Part shown: piece by piece, positions 11,319 through 23,384 of the stretch
Position numbering within the stretch: the first letter of the stretch is position 1
Layout: each line of letters opens with the position of its first letter
Assembly: GCF_965204125.1 (NCBI RefSeq)
Contig: NZ_OZ241968.1
Span: 992,001-1,056,000, forward strand
Reading direction: 5' to 3'
Length of the DNA: 64,000 nt
Source: Poriferisodalis sp965204125
GTDB taxonomy: Bacteria; Actinomycetota; Acidimicrobiia; Acidimicrobiales; Poriferisodalaceae
The notes under the pieces: generated by a model
Seen by the model: the letters and a program-made list of their open reading frames with translations, nothing else
Told to the model about the DNA's origin: nothing
The model's database searches: none
Position numbers and translations under genes: made by a program

Positions 11319-12719
11319 CTAGGGCTCTACAGCTGCTAGGCGGTACACCGTGCCGGCTGCGCTGAGCGCGTAGAGCTCGCCGCCAGCGTCCTCGCCGAAC
11401 GACACGAGCGTGTTGCGCGGCACCGACACGCCCAGATCGATGCGCTCGGCTGCGCCATCGGGGCCGCGGACCAGGCCCCACAGATCGCCCGTGCAGTAGT
11501 CGCCGAACACGTAGGTGCCTTCCAGCGCCGCAATCGCGCTGCCCCGATAGACGTAGCCGCCGGTCACCGAGCAGCCGTCGTCGTGGGTGTAGGTGTAGAC
11601 GGGGAACACGAGATCGGCGGGCGTCCCGCTGCCGCTGAAGCGCTCGTTGCCTTCGAACAGCGGCCAGCCCAGGTTGGCGCCCGGCAGCCAGCCCTCGGCA
11701 GCGGGCAGCACGTGGATCTCCTCGACCCGGTTCTGGCCGACATCGGCGATCCACAGGTCGCCGGTGCGCCGGTCGAACGAGAAGCGCCACGGGTTGCGGG
11801 CGCCGTACGCCCACACCTCCGGAGCTTCGCCGCTGGCGGCGAAGGGGTTGCCGGCGGGAATGCCGTAGCCCTGCCCCGAGGCAGGGTTGGGATCGATGCG
11901 AATCATCGTGGCCAGCAGGGTGGAGCGGTTTTGGCCTTGGCCGAAGACATCGTCCGCCCCGCCACCGTCGCCGAAGCCGATCCACAGGTTCCCGTCGGGC
12001 CCGAACGTCAGGTCGCCGCCGTTGTGGTTGCACGCCGGCTGATCGAGCGCCAGCAGCACCCGGCGCCGGTCGGTCTGGGGCGTCTCGCCGTCCATGGGCA
12101 TCACGGCGATCCGGCTGTTGCGGGCCGTGTCGGTATAGCTGAGGTAGAGCTGCGATCCGTCGGGACTGAATGCGATGCCCAGCAACCCGTTCTCGCACCC
12201 TTGGCTGACCCTCGAACCGATGTCGGCCACGAGCTGCGGAGCGGCCCCGGCAGCAGCGCCATCGGCGAGGTCCAGCAGCCACACCTGCCCGGTCAGCGTC
12301 GCCACGTACCGCTGGCCGGTCCCGGGCCGAGCAGCAAGTGCGACCGGCGCGTCGATCTCAGCCACCGGCACCAACGCGAACCGAGTCTCGGCGAGCGACG
12401 GAGCTGCATCGCCAGCCGCTGGCGCGCTCGTCTGCGGCGCAGTTGTCGACTCAGGTCCCGTGCCTGCGCCGCTCGGATCGTCTGCGTTGCCGGCGCTGTC
12501 CGCCGATTTCGCCGTGTCCGGCGGTCCGCTCGTCGTACTGACGGCCGGAATGGTCCGTAGCGCTGGCGGCGCTGTCACCGCAGCCGCGGGAGCGTCGTCG
12601 GCAGCACCGTGCTGCCCACCGGCGGCCGGGCCGTCTTGACCGCCGGGGCCGACGCCGCACCCTCCGACCAGAAGCACTCCCGCTGCCATCAGTGCCGCCG
12701 ATGCGTGTGCGAGCCTCAC
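11319..12719 (-). CDS. PQQ-dependent sugar dehydrogenase-like lipoprotein (GSDH family)
   Basis: 466 residues from a GTG at 12719. The N-terminus is a lipoprotein signal (MRLAHASAALMAAGVLLVGG followed by the lipobox Cys), then a Ser/Ala/Thr-rich linker to about residue 105. The rest is the six-bladed glucose/sorbosone dehydrogenase propeller: GCENGLLGIAFSPDG, ACNHNGGDLTFGPDGNLWIG with the expected catalytic-type His, YGARNPWRFSFD, LWIADVGQNRVEEI and YVFGDYCTGDLWGL. Relatives such as YliI oxidise aldose sugars using PQQ outside the cytoplasmic membrane. No PQQ biosynthesis genes are in the window. A TACGGT hexamer 8 nt before the GTG suggests a nearly leaderless transcript. Confidence 0.88.
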   Translation of the reverse strand: MRLAHASAALMAAGVLLVGGCGVGPGGQDGPAAGGQHGAADDAPAAAVTAPPALRTIPAVSTTSGPPDTAKSADSAGNADDPSGAGTGPESTTAPQTSAPAAGDAAPSLAETRFALVPVAEIDAPVALAARPGTGQRYVATLTGQVWLLDLADGAAAGAAPQLVADIGSRVSQGCENGLLGIAFSPDGSQLYLSYTDTARNSRIAVMPMDGETPQTDRRRVLLALDQPACNHNGGDLTFGPDGNLWIGFGDGGGADDVFGQGQNRSTLLATMIRIDPNPASGQGYGIPAGNPFAASGEAPEVWAYGARNPWRFSFDRRTGDLWIADVGQNRVEEIHVLPAAEGWLPGANLGWPLFEGNERFSGSGTPADLVFPVYTYTHDDGCSVTGGYVYRGSAIAALEGTYVFGDYCTGDLWGLVRGPDGAAERIDLGVSVPRNTLVSFGEDAGGELYALSAAGTVYRLAAVEP

Positions 12720-12783
12720 GGTGGCTGACCGTACCTACAGCGCTGGTGCAGAATCACGCAGGACGGACAGCGGAGGTGACCTG

Positions 12784-13275
12784 ATGGGCGCGCACGGCGG
12801 CGACGTGAATTGGGGAGCGTTTGCTGCGGCCAGCCCGGAGTTGGCCGCACGCATCCAGAAACGCTTCGAGAGTCACCTGCACGCAGTCATGGCCACGATC
12901 CGTGCCGACGGCGCCCCCCGGATGTCGGGCATGGAAGCCCCGATCCGCGATGGCCATCTCTGGCTGGGGATGGACCGCAACTCGCGCAAGGCCGCCGATC
13001 TGCGGCGCGACTCCCGGTTCGGGCTGCACTCAGCGCCCGAGAGCGGGGAGCTGAAAGCAGGCGATGCCCGCATCGAGGGCACGGCGGTGCCGGCCGACGC
13101 CGACCAGCTCGAGACTTTCATGCGCGGGCATCACCACGAAATCGACGACGCGACCCCGATGGCCCTGTTCACCGTAAGAATCGCTCACGCCGTACTCGTG
13201 CGAGTCGACGGTCAACATCTCGTCGTCGAAACCTGGACGCCGGCAGGCGGCCTGACCGAACGCCGCCTCAGCTAG
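12784..13275 (+). CDS. Pyridoxamine 5'-phosphate oxidase-fold protein
   Basis: 163 residues. The ATG at 12784 was preferred over one at 12721 because GGAGGT lies just upstream and because the earlier start would abut the divergent gene with no promoter space. The sequence matches split-barrel PNPOx-type flavin or F420 proteins: FESHLHAVMATIRADGAPRMSGM, then GHLWLGMDRNSRKAADLRRD, then ARIEGTAVPAD. These small proteins reduce varied substrates or bind flavin/F420/haem; the specific cofactor cannot be told here. Both neighbours are functionally unrelated. Confidence 0.75.
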   Translation: MGAHGGDVNWGAFAAASPELAARIQKRFESHLHAVMATIRADGAPRMSGMEAPIRDGHLWLGMDRNSRKAADLRRDSRFGLHSAPESGELKAGDARIEGTAVPADADQLETFMRGHHHEIDDATPMALFTVRIAHAVLVRVDGQHLVVETWTPAGGLTERRLS

Positions 13276-13301
13276 AACCTCCCCCCGCCTCCCGGCAGCA
13301 C

Positions 13302-13325
13302 CGTCTGCGGCAATCCGCGCAGACG
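13302..13325 (+). terminator. 8-bp stem hairpin after the PNPOx-fold gene
   Basis: CGTCTGCG (13302-13309) pairs perfectly with CGCAGACG (13318-13325) around an 8-nt loop, 26 nt after the stop codon and before the NfeD promoter region. There is no T-tract. Confidence 0.4.
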
Positions 13326-13369
13326 GGCGGCCCGCACCGACACGTAGAGTTCCCGCAGGGAGGCAGTTC

Positions 13370-13918
13370 ATGGGCGACTGGTGGCAGGCTCTGACCGGCG
13401 ATCTGCAGATCTTTTATGCGATCGCCTTCATCTCCAGCTTCTTCCTGCTGGTGCAGATTGCGCTGCTGGCATTCGGCATCGGAGCGGATGTCGACATCGG
13501 CGACGAGGACCCGAGCAGCGGGTTCCTCTCGATCCGGACGTTGACCGCGTTCTCGTTTGCATTCGGCTGGACGGGCGTCCTCATGAAGCAGGCAGACCGC
13601 TCCACAGCTCTGTCAGTCGGCGTCGCCATCGCCGCCGGGCTCGCAGTGTTCCTTGCCGTGGGCTTCTTGTGGCGCTCGTTTGCGAAGCTCGGCGAGAGCG
13701 GCTCGGTCGACTACCAGTCCGCCGTGGGCGCACACGGCACCGTCTATCTCACGGTTGCTGCGAACCGTTCGAAACCCGGCAAAGTCGAAGTGATGGTGCA
13801 GGGACGCATGCGGGTCATCAATGCCCTCACGGAGTCCGACGAGAGCCTGCCAGCGCAGACTGCCATCACCGTCGTCGGCGTCGTCGACCCTTCGACCGTG
13901 CTCGTGGCACCTCACTAG
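13370..13918 (+). CDS. NfeD-like membrane protein, partner of flotillin
   Basis: 182 residues, ATG with GGGAGG upstream. Three hydrophobic segments (about 12-38, 55-72 and 82-104) are followed by a soluble C-terminal domain starting near residue 117 (SAVGAHGTVYLTVAANRS ... AITVVGVVDPSTVLV), which reads as the OB-like beta domain of NfeD/YuaF proteins. These proteins are usually encoded next to a flotillin and influence membrane microdomains, as YuaF and YuaG (FloT) do in Bacillus. The flotillin gene starts 36 bases downstream, which supports the call. A TAGAGT hexamer at 13345-13350 may be the -10 element. Confidence 0.75.
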   Translation: MGDWWQALTGDLQIFYAIAFISSFFLLVQIALLAFGIGADVDIGDEDPSSGFLSIRTLTAFSFAFGWTGVLMKQADRSTALSVGVAIAAGLAVFLAVGFLWRSFAKLGESGSVDYQSAVGAHGTVYLTVAANRSKPGKVEVMVQGRMRVINALTESDESLPAQTAITVVGVVDPSTVLVAPH

Positions 13919-13954
13919 CCTGACCTTCCCCACCATTCACTACGAGAGGCAAAT

Positions 13955-15415
13955 ATGGCCGTCATCGCCCTTGCAGGTGGCATCTTCGCCATCCTGCTGA
14001 TCGCCCTGCTGTGGATCTCGTCGCGCTTCAAGCGCTGTCCATCCGACCGGATCCTCGTGGTCTATGGACGCGTCGGCGGGGAAGGCGAGTCGGCGAGGTG
14101 CCTGCACGGCGGCGGAGCCATGGTGTGGCCCATCGTGCAGGGCTACGCATACCTGGATCTGACACCGATCCCCATCGAGATCAAGCTCCAGGGAGCGCTC
14201 TCCCAGCAGAACATCCGGGTCAATACTCCAGCAACGTTCACGGTCGGTGTCTCGACCGAGCCCGGTGTCATGCAGAATGCTGCGGAGCGCCTGCTGGGCC
14301 TGTCGCTGCTGGACATCGAGAACTTGGCCCGCGACATCATCTTCGGCCAGATGCGCGTGGTGATTGCCACGATGCCGATCGAGCAGATCAATGCCGACCG
14401 CGAGCAGCTCATCACCAACATCACCGAGTCGCTCGAGCTCGAACTTCGCAAGGTCGGGCTGCGCCTCATCAACGTCAACATTCAGGACATCACCGACGAA
14501 TCGGGATACATCGACGCCCTCGGCCGCGAAGCAGCGGCCCGCGCCATCAGCGAGGCGAAGGTCAAGGTGGCCGAGCAGGAGCGCGACGGCGACATCGGCG
14601 CCGCCGAGGCCCAGCGCGAGCAGCGCATCCGTGTGGCACAAGCCAACGCCATTGCAACCGAAGGCGAGAACGAATCGCATGTGGTGATCGCCGAATCTGC
14701 CAGCGAGCGGCGCCAGAAGGAAGCCGAAGCCGAACGTGCTGCCAACGCTGCCGAACGCGTCAGCCAGGCCCAGGCCGAACAGGAATCGTTCATGGCTGAG
14801 GCAGAAGCCGAGCGGGTGCGCGCCGAGCGCGACAAGGCCGCGCAGGACGCTGACATCGTGGTGCCCGCTCAGGTGGAACGCGAGCGGGTGCGGACGCTGG
14901 CCGAGGCCGAGGCCGACCGCATCAGGCTGGTCAAGGCCGGCGAGGCCGACGGTCAGCGGCTGCTGATGGAAGCCGAGGCATTGGGCTTGCTGGCGTTGCT
15001 GACCCGCCGCGCCGAGGGCTTGGGCGCGCTGGTGACTGCCAGCGGCGGTGCAGCGCCAGAAGCAGCGCTGCTGCTGGTTGCCGAGCAACTGCCGAACCTC
15101 GTGGCCGAGCAGGTGAAGGCCATCTCGAACCTGCAGATCGACAAGATCACCGTGTGGGATTCCGGCGGCGGTCCGAATGGCGAGAACGGCACCACCGCCA
15201 ACTTCATCTCCGGCCTCATCGGCGCGCTTCCCCCGCTGCACGAAGTTGCCAGCCAGGCGGGCATCCGGCTGCCTGAGTTCCTGGGCGAGCTCGACAACGC
15301 AGACACCGTCGAGCGGCTGCGTCAGCTCGCCGAACAGCTTCGTGACCGCTCGGCAAACGCGGACGTCACCGAGGCCGAGGTGGCCGATGACGGCGGCAGC
15401 GACGCCGACGTCTAG
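13955..15415 (+). CDS. Flotillin / SPFH-domain scaffold protein
   Basis: 486 residues, ATG with GAGAGG 6 nt upstream. A single N-terminal membrane helix (about residues 4-24) is followed by the SPFH/PHB domain (about 28-200; YGRVGGEGESARCLHGGGA, then NIRVNTPATFTVGVSTEPGV). A long Ala/Glu-rich coiled coil follows (about 190-340; repeated AEAERA-type heptads), and then a flotillin C-terminal segment (LLTRRAEGLGALVTASGGAA, LVAEQLPNLVAEQVKAI). The protein is expected to oligomerise at the membrane and organise lipid microdomains with the NfeD partner. The final acidic tail (about 25 residues) is variable. Confidence 0.88.
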   Translation: MAVIALAGGIFAILLIALLWISSRFKRCPSDRILVVYGRVGGEGESARCLHGGGAMVWPIVQGYAYLDLTPIPIEIKLQGALSQQNIRVNTPATFTVGVSTEPGVMQNAAERLLGLSLLDIENLARDIIFGQMRVVIATMPIEQINADREQLITNITESLELELRKVGLRLINVNIQDITDESGYIDALGREAAARAISEAKVKVAEQERDGDIGAAEAQREQRIRVAQANAIATEGENESHVVIAESASERRQKEAEAERAANAAERVSQAQAEQESFMAEAEAERVRAERDKAAQDADIVVPAQVERERVRTLAEAEADRIRLVKAGEADGQRLLMEAEALGLLALLTRRAEGLGALVTASGGAAPEAALLLVAEQLPNLVAEQVKAISNLQIDKITVWDSGGGPNGENGTTANFISGLIGALPPLHEVASQAGIRLPEFLGELDNADTVERLRQLAEQLRDRSANADVTEAEVADDGGSDADV

Positions 15416-15434
15416 GGAGCGCGTCTAGGGAGCG
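15409..15434. repeat. 13-bp direct tandem duplication at convergent gene ends
   Basis: CGTCTAGGGAGCG occurs twice in a row (15409-15421 and 15422-15434). The first copy contains the flotillin TAG stop and the second covers the end of the convergent terC-like gene, so a small duplication has separated or rewritten both stops. Confidence 0.7.
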
Positions 15435-16267
15435 TCCCCTGGATCGCCGGGCGGAGTGTCGGCGGTCCCGCTGTCCTCGTTGCTGGCTGGATTCGCATCA
15501 CCAGCAGGTGCGAATTCGGGCATGCGGCGCTCGTGGAACTCGACGGGCGGCGTGGCTGACTGACGGTTCCGCTTCATCCGCAGATTGAGCGCTTCCACCA
15601 GCACCGCGAAGCCCATGGCGAAGTAGATGTAACCCTTCGGGATGTGGAACTCGGCGCCTTCGGCCACGAGCGACATGCCGATGAGCAGCAGGAACGCCAG
15701 CGCCAGCATCTTGACCGTCGGGTGCTTGCCCACGAAGCGCATCACCGGTCCTGACGACCACAGCATCACGCCGACGGCAATGACGACCGCAGCGATCATC
15801 ACACCCACCCGGTCGGCCATGCCCACCGCAGTGATGACCGAGTCGAGGCTGAACACCAGGTCCAGCAGCAGGATCTGAATGATGACCCTGGTGAACGTGG
15901 CGCCTGCCCGGTCGCCCGCATCATCGTGGTCGTCGCCTTCCAGCTTGTGGTGGATCTCGAATGTCGACTTGCCCAGCAGGAACAGCCCGCCGCCCAGCAG
16001 GATCAGGTCTCGCCCTGATAGCTCATGGCCGAACACCGAGAACAGCGGCGTCGTGAGCCGCACGATCCACGAGATGCCGAGCAACAAGAGCACCCGCATG
16101 CCCATGGCCAGCGACAGGCCCACGACGCGGGCGCGCTCGGCTTCCTTCCCGCCCAGCCGTCCGGCAAGAATCGAGATGAAGATCACGTTGTCGATGCCGA
16201 GCACGATCTCGAGCACCGTCAGCGTGACCAGAGAGATCCAGACCTCAGGATTCGCGACCCATTCCAC
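15425..16267 (-). CDS. TerC family integral membrane protein
   Basis: 280 residues with seven or more hydrophobic helices. The two family signatures are visible: VLEIVLGIDNVIFISIL near residue 18 and LLLDLVFSLDSVITAVGM near residue 133, each with an acidic residue inside a membrane helix. TerC/YoaE/YkoY proteins are linked to metal-ion export, in particular manganese, often during metalation of exported proteins, and to tellurite resistance. The His/Asp-rich loop LEGDDHDDAGD between the halves could bind metal. The C-terminal 45 residues are a variable, Pro/Asp-rich tail. Monocistronic here and convergent with flotillin. Confidence 0.88.
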   Translation of the reverse strand: MEWVANPEVWISLVTLTVLEIVLGIDNVIFISILAGRLGGKEAERARVVGLSLAMGMRVLLLLGISWIVRLTTPLFSVFGHELSGRDLILLGGGLFLLGKSTFEIHHKLEGDDHDDAGDRAGATFTRVIIQILLLDLVFSLDSVITAVGMADRVGVMIAAVVIAVGVMLWSSGPVMRFVGKHPTVKMLALAFLLLIGMSLVAEGAEFHIPKGYIYFAMGFAVLVEALNLRMKRNRQSATPPVEFHERRMPEFAPAGDANPASNEDSGTADTPPGDPGDAP

Positions 16268-16359
16268 GAGCGCACACGCTAGAGCGAGCGCCCGACGCGC
16301 CCGCAGCTACTGCCGGGTCCCGACGCTTGAGCTGTGGCTGACCCGACGGCGCGTCGTGC

Positions 16360-17199
16360 TCAGCGAGTGTCGTCAGCCTGGTTGGAGGCGGCGGCCCACC
16401 AGGCGTCGAGGCGGCGGCGGACCTCGGCGTCGCCGAACTCGCCTTCGGTGCGGCGCAGCTCCAGCAGGAACTTCATGGCGCGGCCCACGTCGGGCCCCGG
16501 CGAGAGCCCGAGATGGGTCATCACCTCGTCGCCGTTCAGCTCGGGGCGGAGCTCCTTGTGGGCCTGCTCGCGGGCCAGCCGGGCGATGCGCACCTCGAAG
16601 CGGTCGAGCGCGTCGTGCAGGGCCTCGACACGCTTCACGTTGCGTGACGTGCAGTCGCTGCGGACCATGTCGTTCAGATCGCCCAGCAGCGGCCCGGCGT
16701 CGCGGGCATACCGGCGCACCGCTGCGTCAGTCCAGCCGGTGTCGTACCCCTTGAAGCGGCCCGACAGGTGCACCAGGCGGGCGACTTGCGACGTCAGATC
16801 GTCGCTGTAGCCCATCTCGGGCATGCGGCGGCGGGTCATCTTCGCCCCCACCGCCTCGTGGTTGCGGAACGTCACGCCGCTGTGGGTGATTTCGCGGGTG
16901 AGCGGCTTGCCGATGTCGTGGAAGAGTGCGCCGAGGCGCACCCGCAGGCGGGGCGGGCTCTGGGCCACCACGGCGATCGTGTGGGCAAGCACGTCCTTGT
17001 GGCGGTGGATCGGGTCCTGCTCCAGCGCCAGCGCGGGCAGCTCGGGAAGGTGCTCATCGGCCCAGCCGCTGTCGACCAGCTCCCACAGGCCCGGGCGGGG
17101 ATCGTCGACCACCAGCACGCTGTTCAGCTCGTCGCAGGGCAGCACAGCGCCGGCGTCGAGCTCCAGCTCGTCCACATCCGCGCGTTGCTCCGAAGCCAT
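16360..17199 (-). CDS. HD-domain phosphohydrolase related to tRNA nucleotidyltransferase C-terminus
   Basis: 279 residues from an ATG at 17199 preceded by GGAGG, although the spacing is very short. The HD motif is clear: HRHKDVLAHTIAV near residue 70, LGALFHDIGKP near 92 and TFRNHEAVGAKM near 110. Downstream is a helical segment like the RNA-binding part of CCA-adding enzymes (VRRYARDAGPLLGDLNDMVR). The nucleotidyltransferase head is absent, so it is not a complete CCA enzyme; it probably hydrolyses a nucleotide phosphate, substrate unknown. It is divergent from dnaE. Confidence 0.75.
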   Translation of the reverse strand: MASEQRADVDELELDAGAVLPCDELNSVLVVDDPRPGLWELVDSGWADEHLPELPALALEQDPIHRHKDVLAHTIAVVAQSPPRLRVRLGALFHDIGKPLTREITHSGVTFRNHEAVGAKMTRRRMPEMGYSDDLTSQVARLVHLSGRFKGYDTGWTDAAVRRYARDAGPLLGDLNDMVRSDCTSRNVKRVEALHDALDRFEVRIARLAREQAHKELRPELNGDEVMTHLGLSPGPDVGRAMKFLLELRRTEGEFGDAEVRRRLDAWWAAASNQADDTR

Positions 17200-17303
17200 G
17201 CCTCCATGATGCAACCCTGCGAGCGGCCCTCCAACCATGTTTCTTGGGGTTTTGCGCATCTCGGGTCGCGGGCTGCCCGCGGGTTCGCCGCGCGCAAATG
17301 CGA

Positions 17304-17326
17304 CCCGTCTATGTTCGACAGACGGG
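17304..17326 (+). promoter_or_regulatory. Hairpin in the dnaE upstream region
   Basis: CCCGTCT (17304-17310) pairs perfectly with AGACGGG (17320-17326) around a 9-nt loop and is followed by CCGTTTT. It lies 28 nt before the proposed dnaE start. It could be an attenuator or the terminator of an upstream transcript; no reader RNA or leader peptide was found. Confidence 0.35.
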
Positions 17327-17353
17327 CCGTTTTGGACGAGATCGAGGAACAGC

Positions 17354-20914
<3,561 letters not shown>

Positions 20915-20952
20915 CCGGTGGCGGCGGGGCCAGACCACTAGTCTTTCCCGGT

Positions 20953-20968
20953 GGCTGCGAGCGCAGCC
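20953..20968 (+). terminator. Hairpin after dnaE
   Basis: GGCTGC (20953-20958) and GCAGCC (20963-20968) pair around GAGC, 39 nt after the dnaE stop. No T-run follows. The position between dnaE and the next small gene suggests a terminator. Confidence 0.4.
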
Positions 20969-21019
20969 GGCCCCCGGGTCCGCGGCATCGGCCGCTGAAC
21001 AGCTTCTTCAGGAGAACGC

Positions 21020-21199
21020 ATGAGCGACGCCGATACCCGCAAGGTCGACGGAAAGGCGATCGAGGACCCGCACAAGATGATGGTCCCGTTTGCGAAGTTC
21101 AAGAGCTTCGAGTTCGCCGACAAGCTCTGGGTGCTCGGCGGGCTGCTCTTCCTGATCATCCTGATCAACATCGTCTTCTCCGGCGGCACCGGGGGCTAG
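21020..21199 (+). CDS. 59-residue single-pass membrane protein, unknown function
   Basis: ATG at 21020 with AGGAGA 5 nt upstream, stop TAG at 21197-21199. The first 35 residues are charged and soluble (KVDGKAIEDPHKMMVPFAKF); residues about 37-54 form one hydrophobic helix (LWVLGGLLFLIILINIVF) before a Gly-rich end. The good ribosome-binding site, high GC in third positions and helix make it a credible gene. It sits alone between dnaE and thrS. I do not recognise a family. Confidence 0.65.
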   Translation: MSDADTRKVDGKAIEDPHKMMVPFAKFKSFEFADKLWVLGGLLFLIILINIVFSGGTGG

Positions 21200-21306
21200 T
21201 CGCTGCGGTATGTCACCCGCCCCATGACGTGCGCTCGATGCAGTTCGGCTGGCGCCACGTCGCAAATAACTCGCAATCGCAGGGCTGAGGCGAGGAAACT
21301 GTCCCT

Positions 21307-23367
21307 ATGAGCGGCGACGGGTCCGAGCCAAGCGACATCGGCGGCGGGCGTGCCGCTGTCACCGTGGTGCTGCCCGACGGGCAGACCCGGGAACTTGCCG
21401 GTGGCGCGACCGGCGCCGATCTCGCTGCGTCGCTGGGGCGGCGGGCGGCCAAGGACGCCTTGATCGCCGTTGCCGACGGCGAGCAGCTCGACCTGAACCG
21501 GCCCTTGCCCGACGGCGCCTCGGTGTCGCTGGTGTTCCCGTCGTCGGACGAGGGGCTCGAGGTGCTGCGCCACTCGACCGCTCACGTGCTGGCCCAGGCG
21601 GTGCTGCGGCTGTACCCGGGCGCCACGTTCTCGATCGGGCCGCCGATCACCGACGGCTTCTACTACGACTTCGACCTGGGCCTCGACGACAGCGGGCGGG
21701 CGCGCACGTTCTCCGACGAGGATCTCGAGGCGATCGAGGCCGAGATGCGGGCCATCGTGGCCGCTCGCCAGCCGTTCATCCGCGCCGAGGTGGATCGTGC
21801 TGCGGCCGACGAGCTGTTCGCTGCGCACCCCTACAAGATCGAGATCCTCGACGGCGAGGCCGACGACCCGGCGTCGGGCCCCGAGGGCGGGGTGATCACC
21901 ACCTACCGCAACACCGACGAGTTCGTCGACCTGTGCCGCGGCCCTCACGTGCCCGACACTGGGCGGCTGGGCCACTTCAAGCTGATGCGCGTGGCGGGCG
22001 CGTACTGGCGGGGCGACGAGAACCGCCAGATGCTCCAGCGCATCTATGGCACCGCGTGGGGCTCGAAGGCCGAGCTGGCTGCGCACCTGGAGCGGCTGGA
22101 GGAGGCCGCCAAGCGCGACCACCGCCGGCTGGTGACCGAGCTGGACCTGCTCAGCTTCCCTGCCGAGCTGGGCGGCGGGCTCGCCGTGTGGCATCCCAAG
22201 GGTGCGGTGATCCGCAGGATCATGGAGGACTACAGCCGCGACCGCCACGAAGCGGGCGGCTACGAGTTCGTGTACACGCCGCACCTGGCCAACGCCCAGC
22301 TGTTCGAAACCTCCGGGCACTTGGATTTCTACGCCGAGGGCATGTACCCGCCGATGGAGATGGACAACGGCATCTACTACCCCAAGCCGATGAACTGCCC
22401 GATGCACTGCCTGATCTTCAATCAGCGCCAGCGCTCGTACCGGGAGCTGCCGCTGCGGCTGTTCGAGCTGGGCACCGTGTACCGCTACGAGCGCTCAGGC
22501 ACCTTGCACGGGCTGATGCGGATCCGGGGGTTCACCCAAGACGACAGCCACCTGTACGTAGCGCCCGAGCAGCTGCCGGACGAGATCGAGCGACTGCTCG
22601 ACTTCGTGCTGTCGGTGCTGAACGCGTTCGGCTTCGAGGACTTCGAGTTCAAGCTGTCCACTCAGGATCCCGACAAGTACGTGGGCGACGACGAGGGCTG
22701 GGAACGAGCGACGGCTGCGCTGCGGGCTGCCTTGGACCGGCGCGGCCACGACTACATGGAAGCCGAGGGTGAGGCGGCGTTCTACGGGCCGAAGATCGAC
22801 ATTGACGTGACCGATGCGATCGGGCGCTCGTGGCAGCTGTCCACCATCCAGGTCGACTTCAACCTGCCCGAGCGGTTCAACCTGCGCTACACGGGCGCCG
22901 ACGGCGAGGTGCACCGGCCGATCATGATCCACCGGGCGCTGTTCGGCTCGATCGAGCGGTTCTTCGGGGTGCTGGTGGAGCACTACGCCGGCGCATTCCC
23001 GCCGTGGCTGTCGCCGGTGCAGGCGGTGGTGCTGGGCGTGCGGGCCGACCACGATTCGTTCGCCGAGTCGGTCGTGGACCAGCTCGCCGACGCGGGCTTC
23101 CGGGCCGAGACCGTGCCCGCAGATGACCCGCTGGGGGCACGCATCCGGCGAGCCAAGTTGGAGAAGGTGCCCTACGTGCTGGTGGTGGGCGACGACGACG
23201 TGGCGGCGGGCACGGTGGGCGTGAACCCCCGCGGCCAGCCGGTGCAGCGTGACGTGCCGCTGGCCGAGTTCATCGCACAACTGGCCGACGAAGTAGGCAG
23301 CAAGGCCACTGATGTCGGCGGCGCAGGCGCCGACGCCGGCAGCACGGCCGTCTCGGCAGGCGACTGA
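21307..23367 (+). CDS. thrS: Threonine-tRNA ligase
   Basis: 686 residues, ATG with GAGGAAA upstream. It charges tRNA-Thr. Domains in order: an N-terminal TGS-like domain (VTVVLPDGQTRELAGG, about 15-80); the editing domain with the HxxxH motif in RHSTAHVLAQAV (near residue 92) and GPPITDGFYYDFD; the class II catalytic core (about 280-570) with the zinc ligands expected in MNCPMHC, GFTQDDSH and MIHRALFGSIERF; and the anticodon-binding domain (QAVVLGVRADHDSF onward). The last 30 residues are a low-complexity tail. No T-box leader is visible in the 107 nt upstream. Confidence 0.96.
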   Translation: MSGDGSEPSDIGGGRAAVTVVLPDGQTRELAGGATGADLAASLGRRAAKDALIAVADGEQLDLNRPLPDGASVSLVFPSSDEGLEVLRHSTAHVLAQAVLRLYPGATFSIGPPITDGFYYDFDLGLDDSGRARTFSDEDLEAIEAEMRAIVAARQPFIRAEVDRAAADELFAAHPYKIEILDGEADDPASGPEGGVITTYRNTDEFVDLCRGPHVPDTGRLGHFKLMRVAGAYWRGDENRQMLQRIYGTAWGSKAELAAHLERLEEAAKRDHRRLVTELDLLSFPAELGGGLAVWHPKGAVIRRIMEDYSRDRHEAGGYEFVYTPHLANAQLFETSGHLDFYAEGMYPPMEMDNGIYYPKPMNCPMHCLIFNQRQRSYRELPLRLFELGTVYRYERSGTLHGLMRIRGFTQDDSHLYVAPEQLPDEIERLLDFVLSVLNAFGFEDFEFKLSTQDPDKYVGDDEGWERATAALRAALDRRGHDYMEAEGEAAFYGPKIDIDVTDAIGRSWQLSTIQVDFNLPERFNLRYTGADGEVHRPIMIHRALFGSIERFFGVLVEHYAGAFPPWLSPVQAVVLGVRADHDSFAESVVDQLADAGFRAETVPADDPLGARIRRAKLEKVPYVLVVGDDDVAAGTVGVNPRGQPVQRDVPLAEFIAQLADEVGSKATDVGGAGADAGSTAVSAGD

Positions 23368-23384
23368 GGGTCGGGCGGGCGGAC

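Noticed and set aside
17296..17326. LexA/SOS box before dnaE
   Set aside because: Only one half-site (GTTCGA) is present; the other half and spacing do not match.
21200..21306. T-box leader of thrS
   Set aside because: The gap is too short and lacks the T-box sequence and stems.
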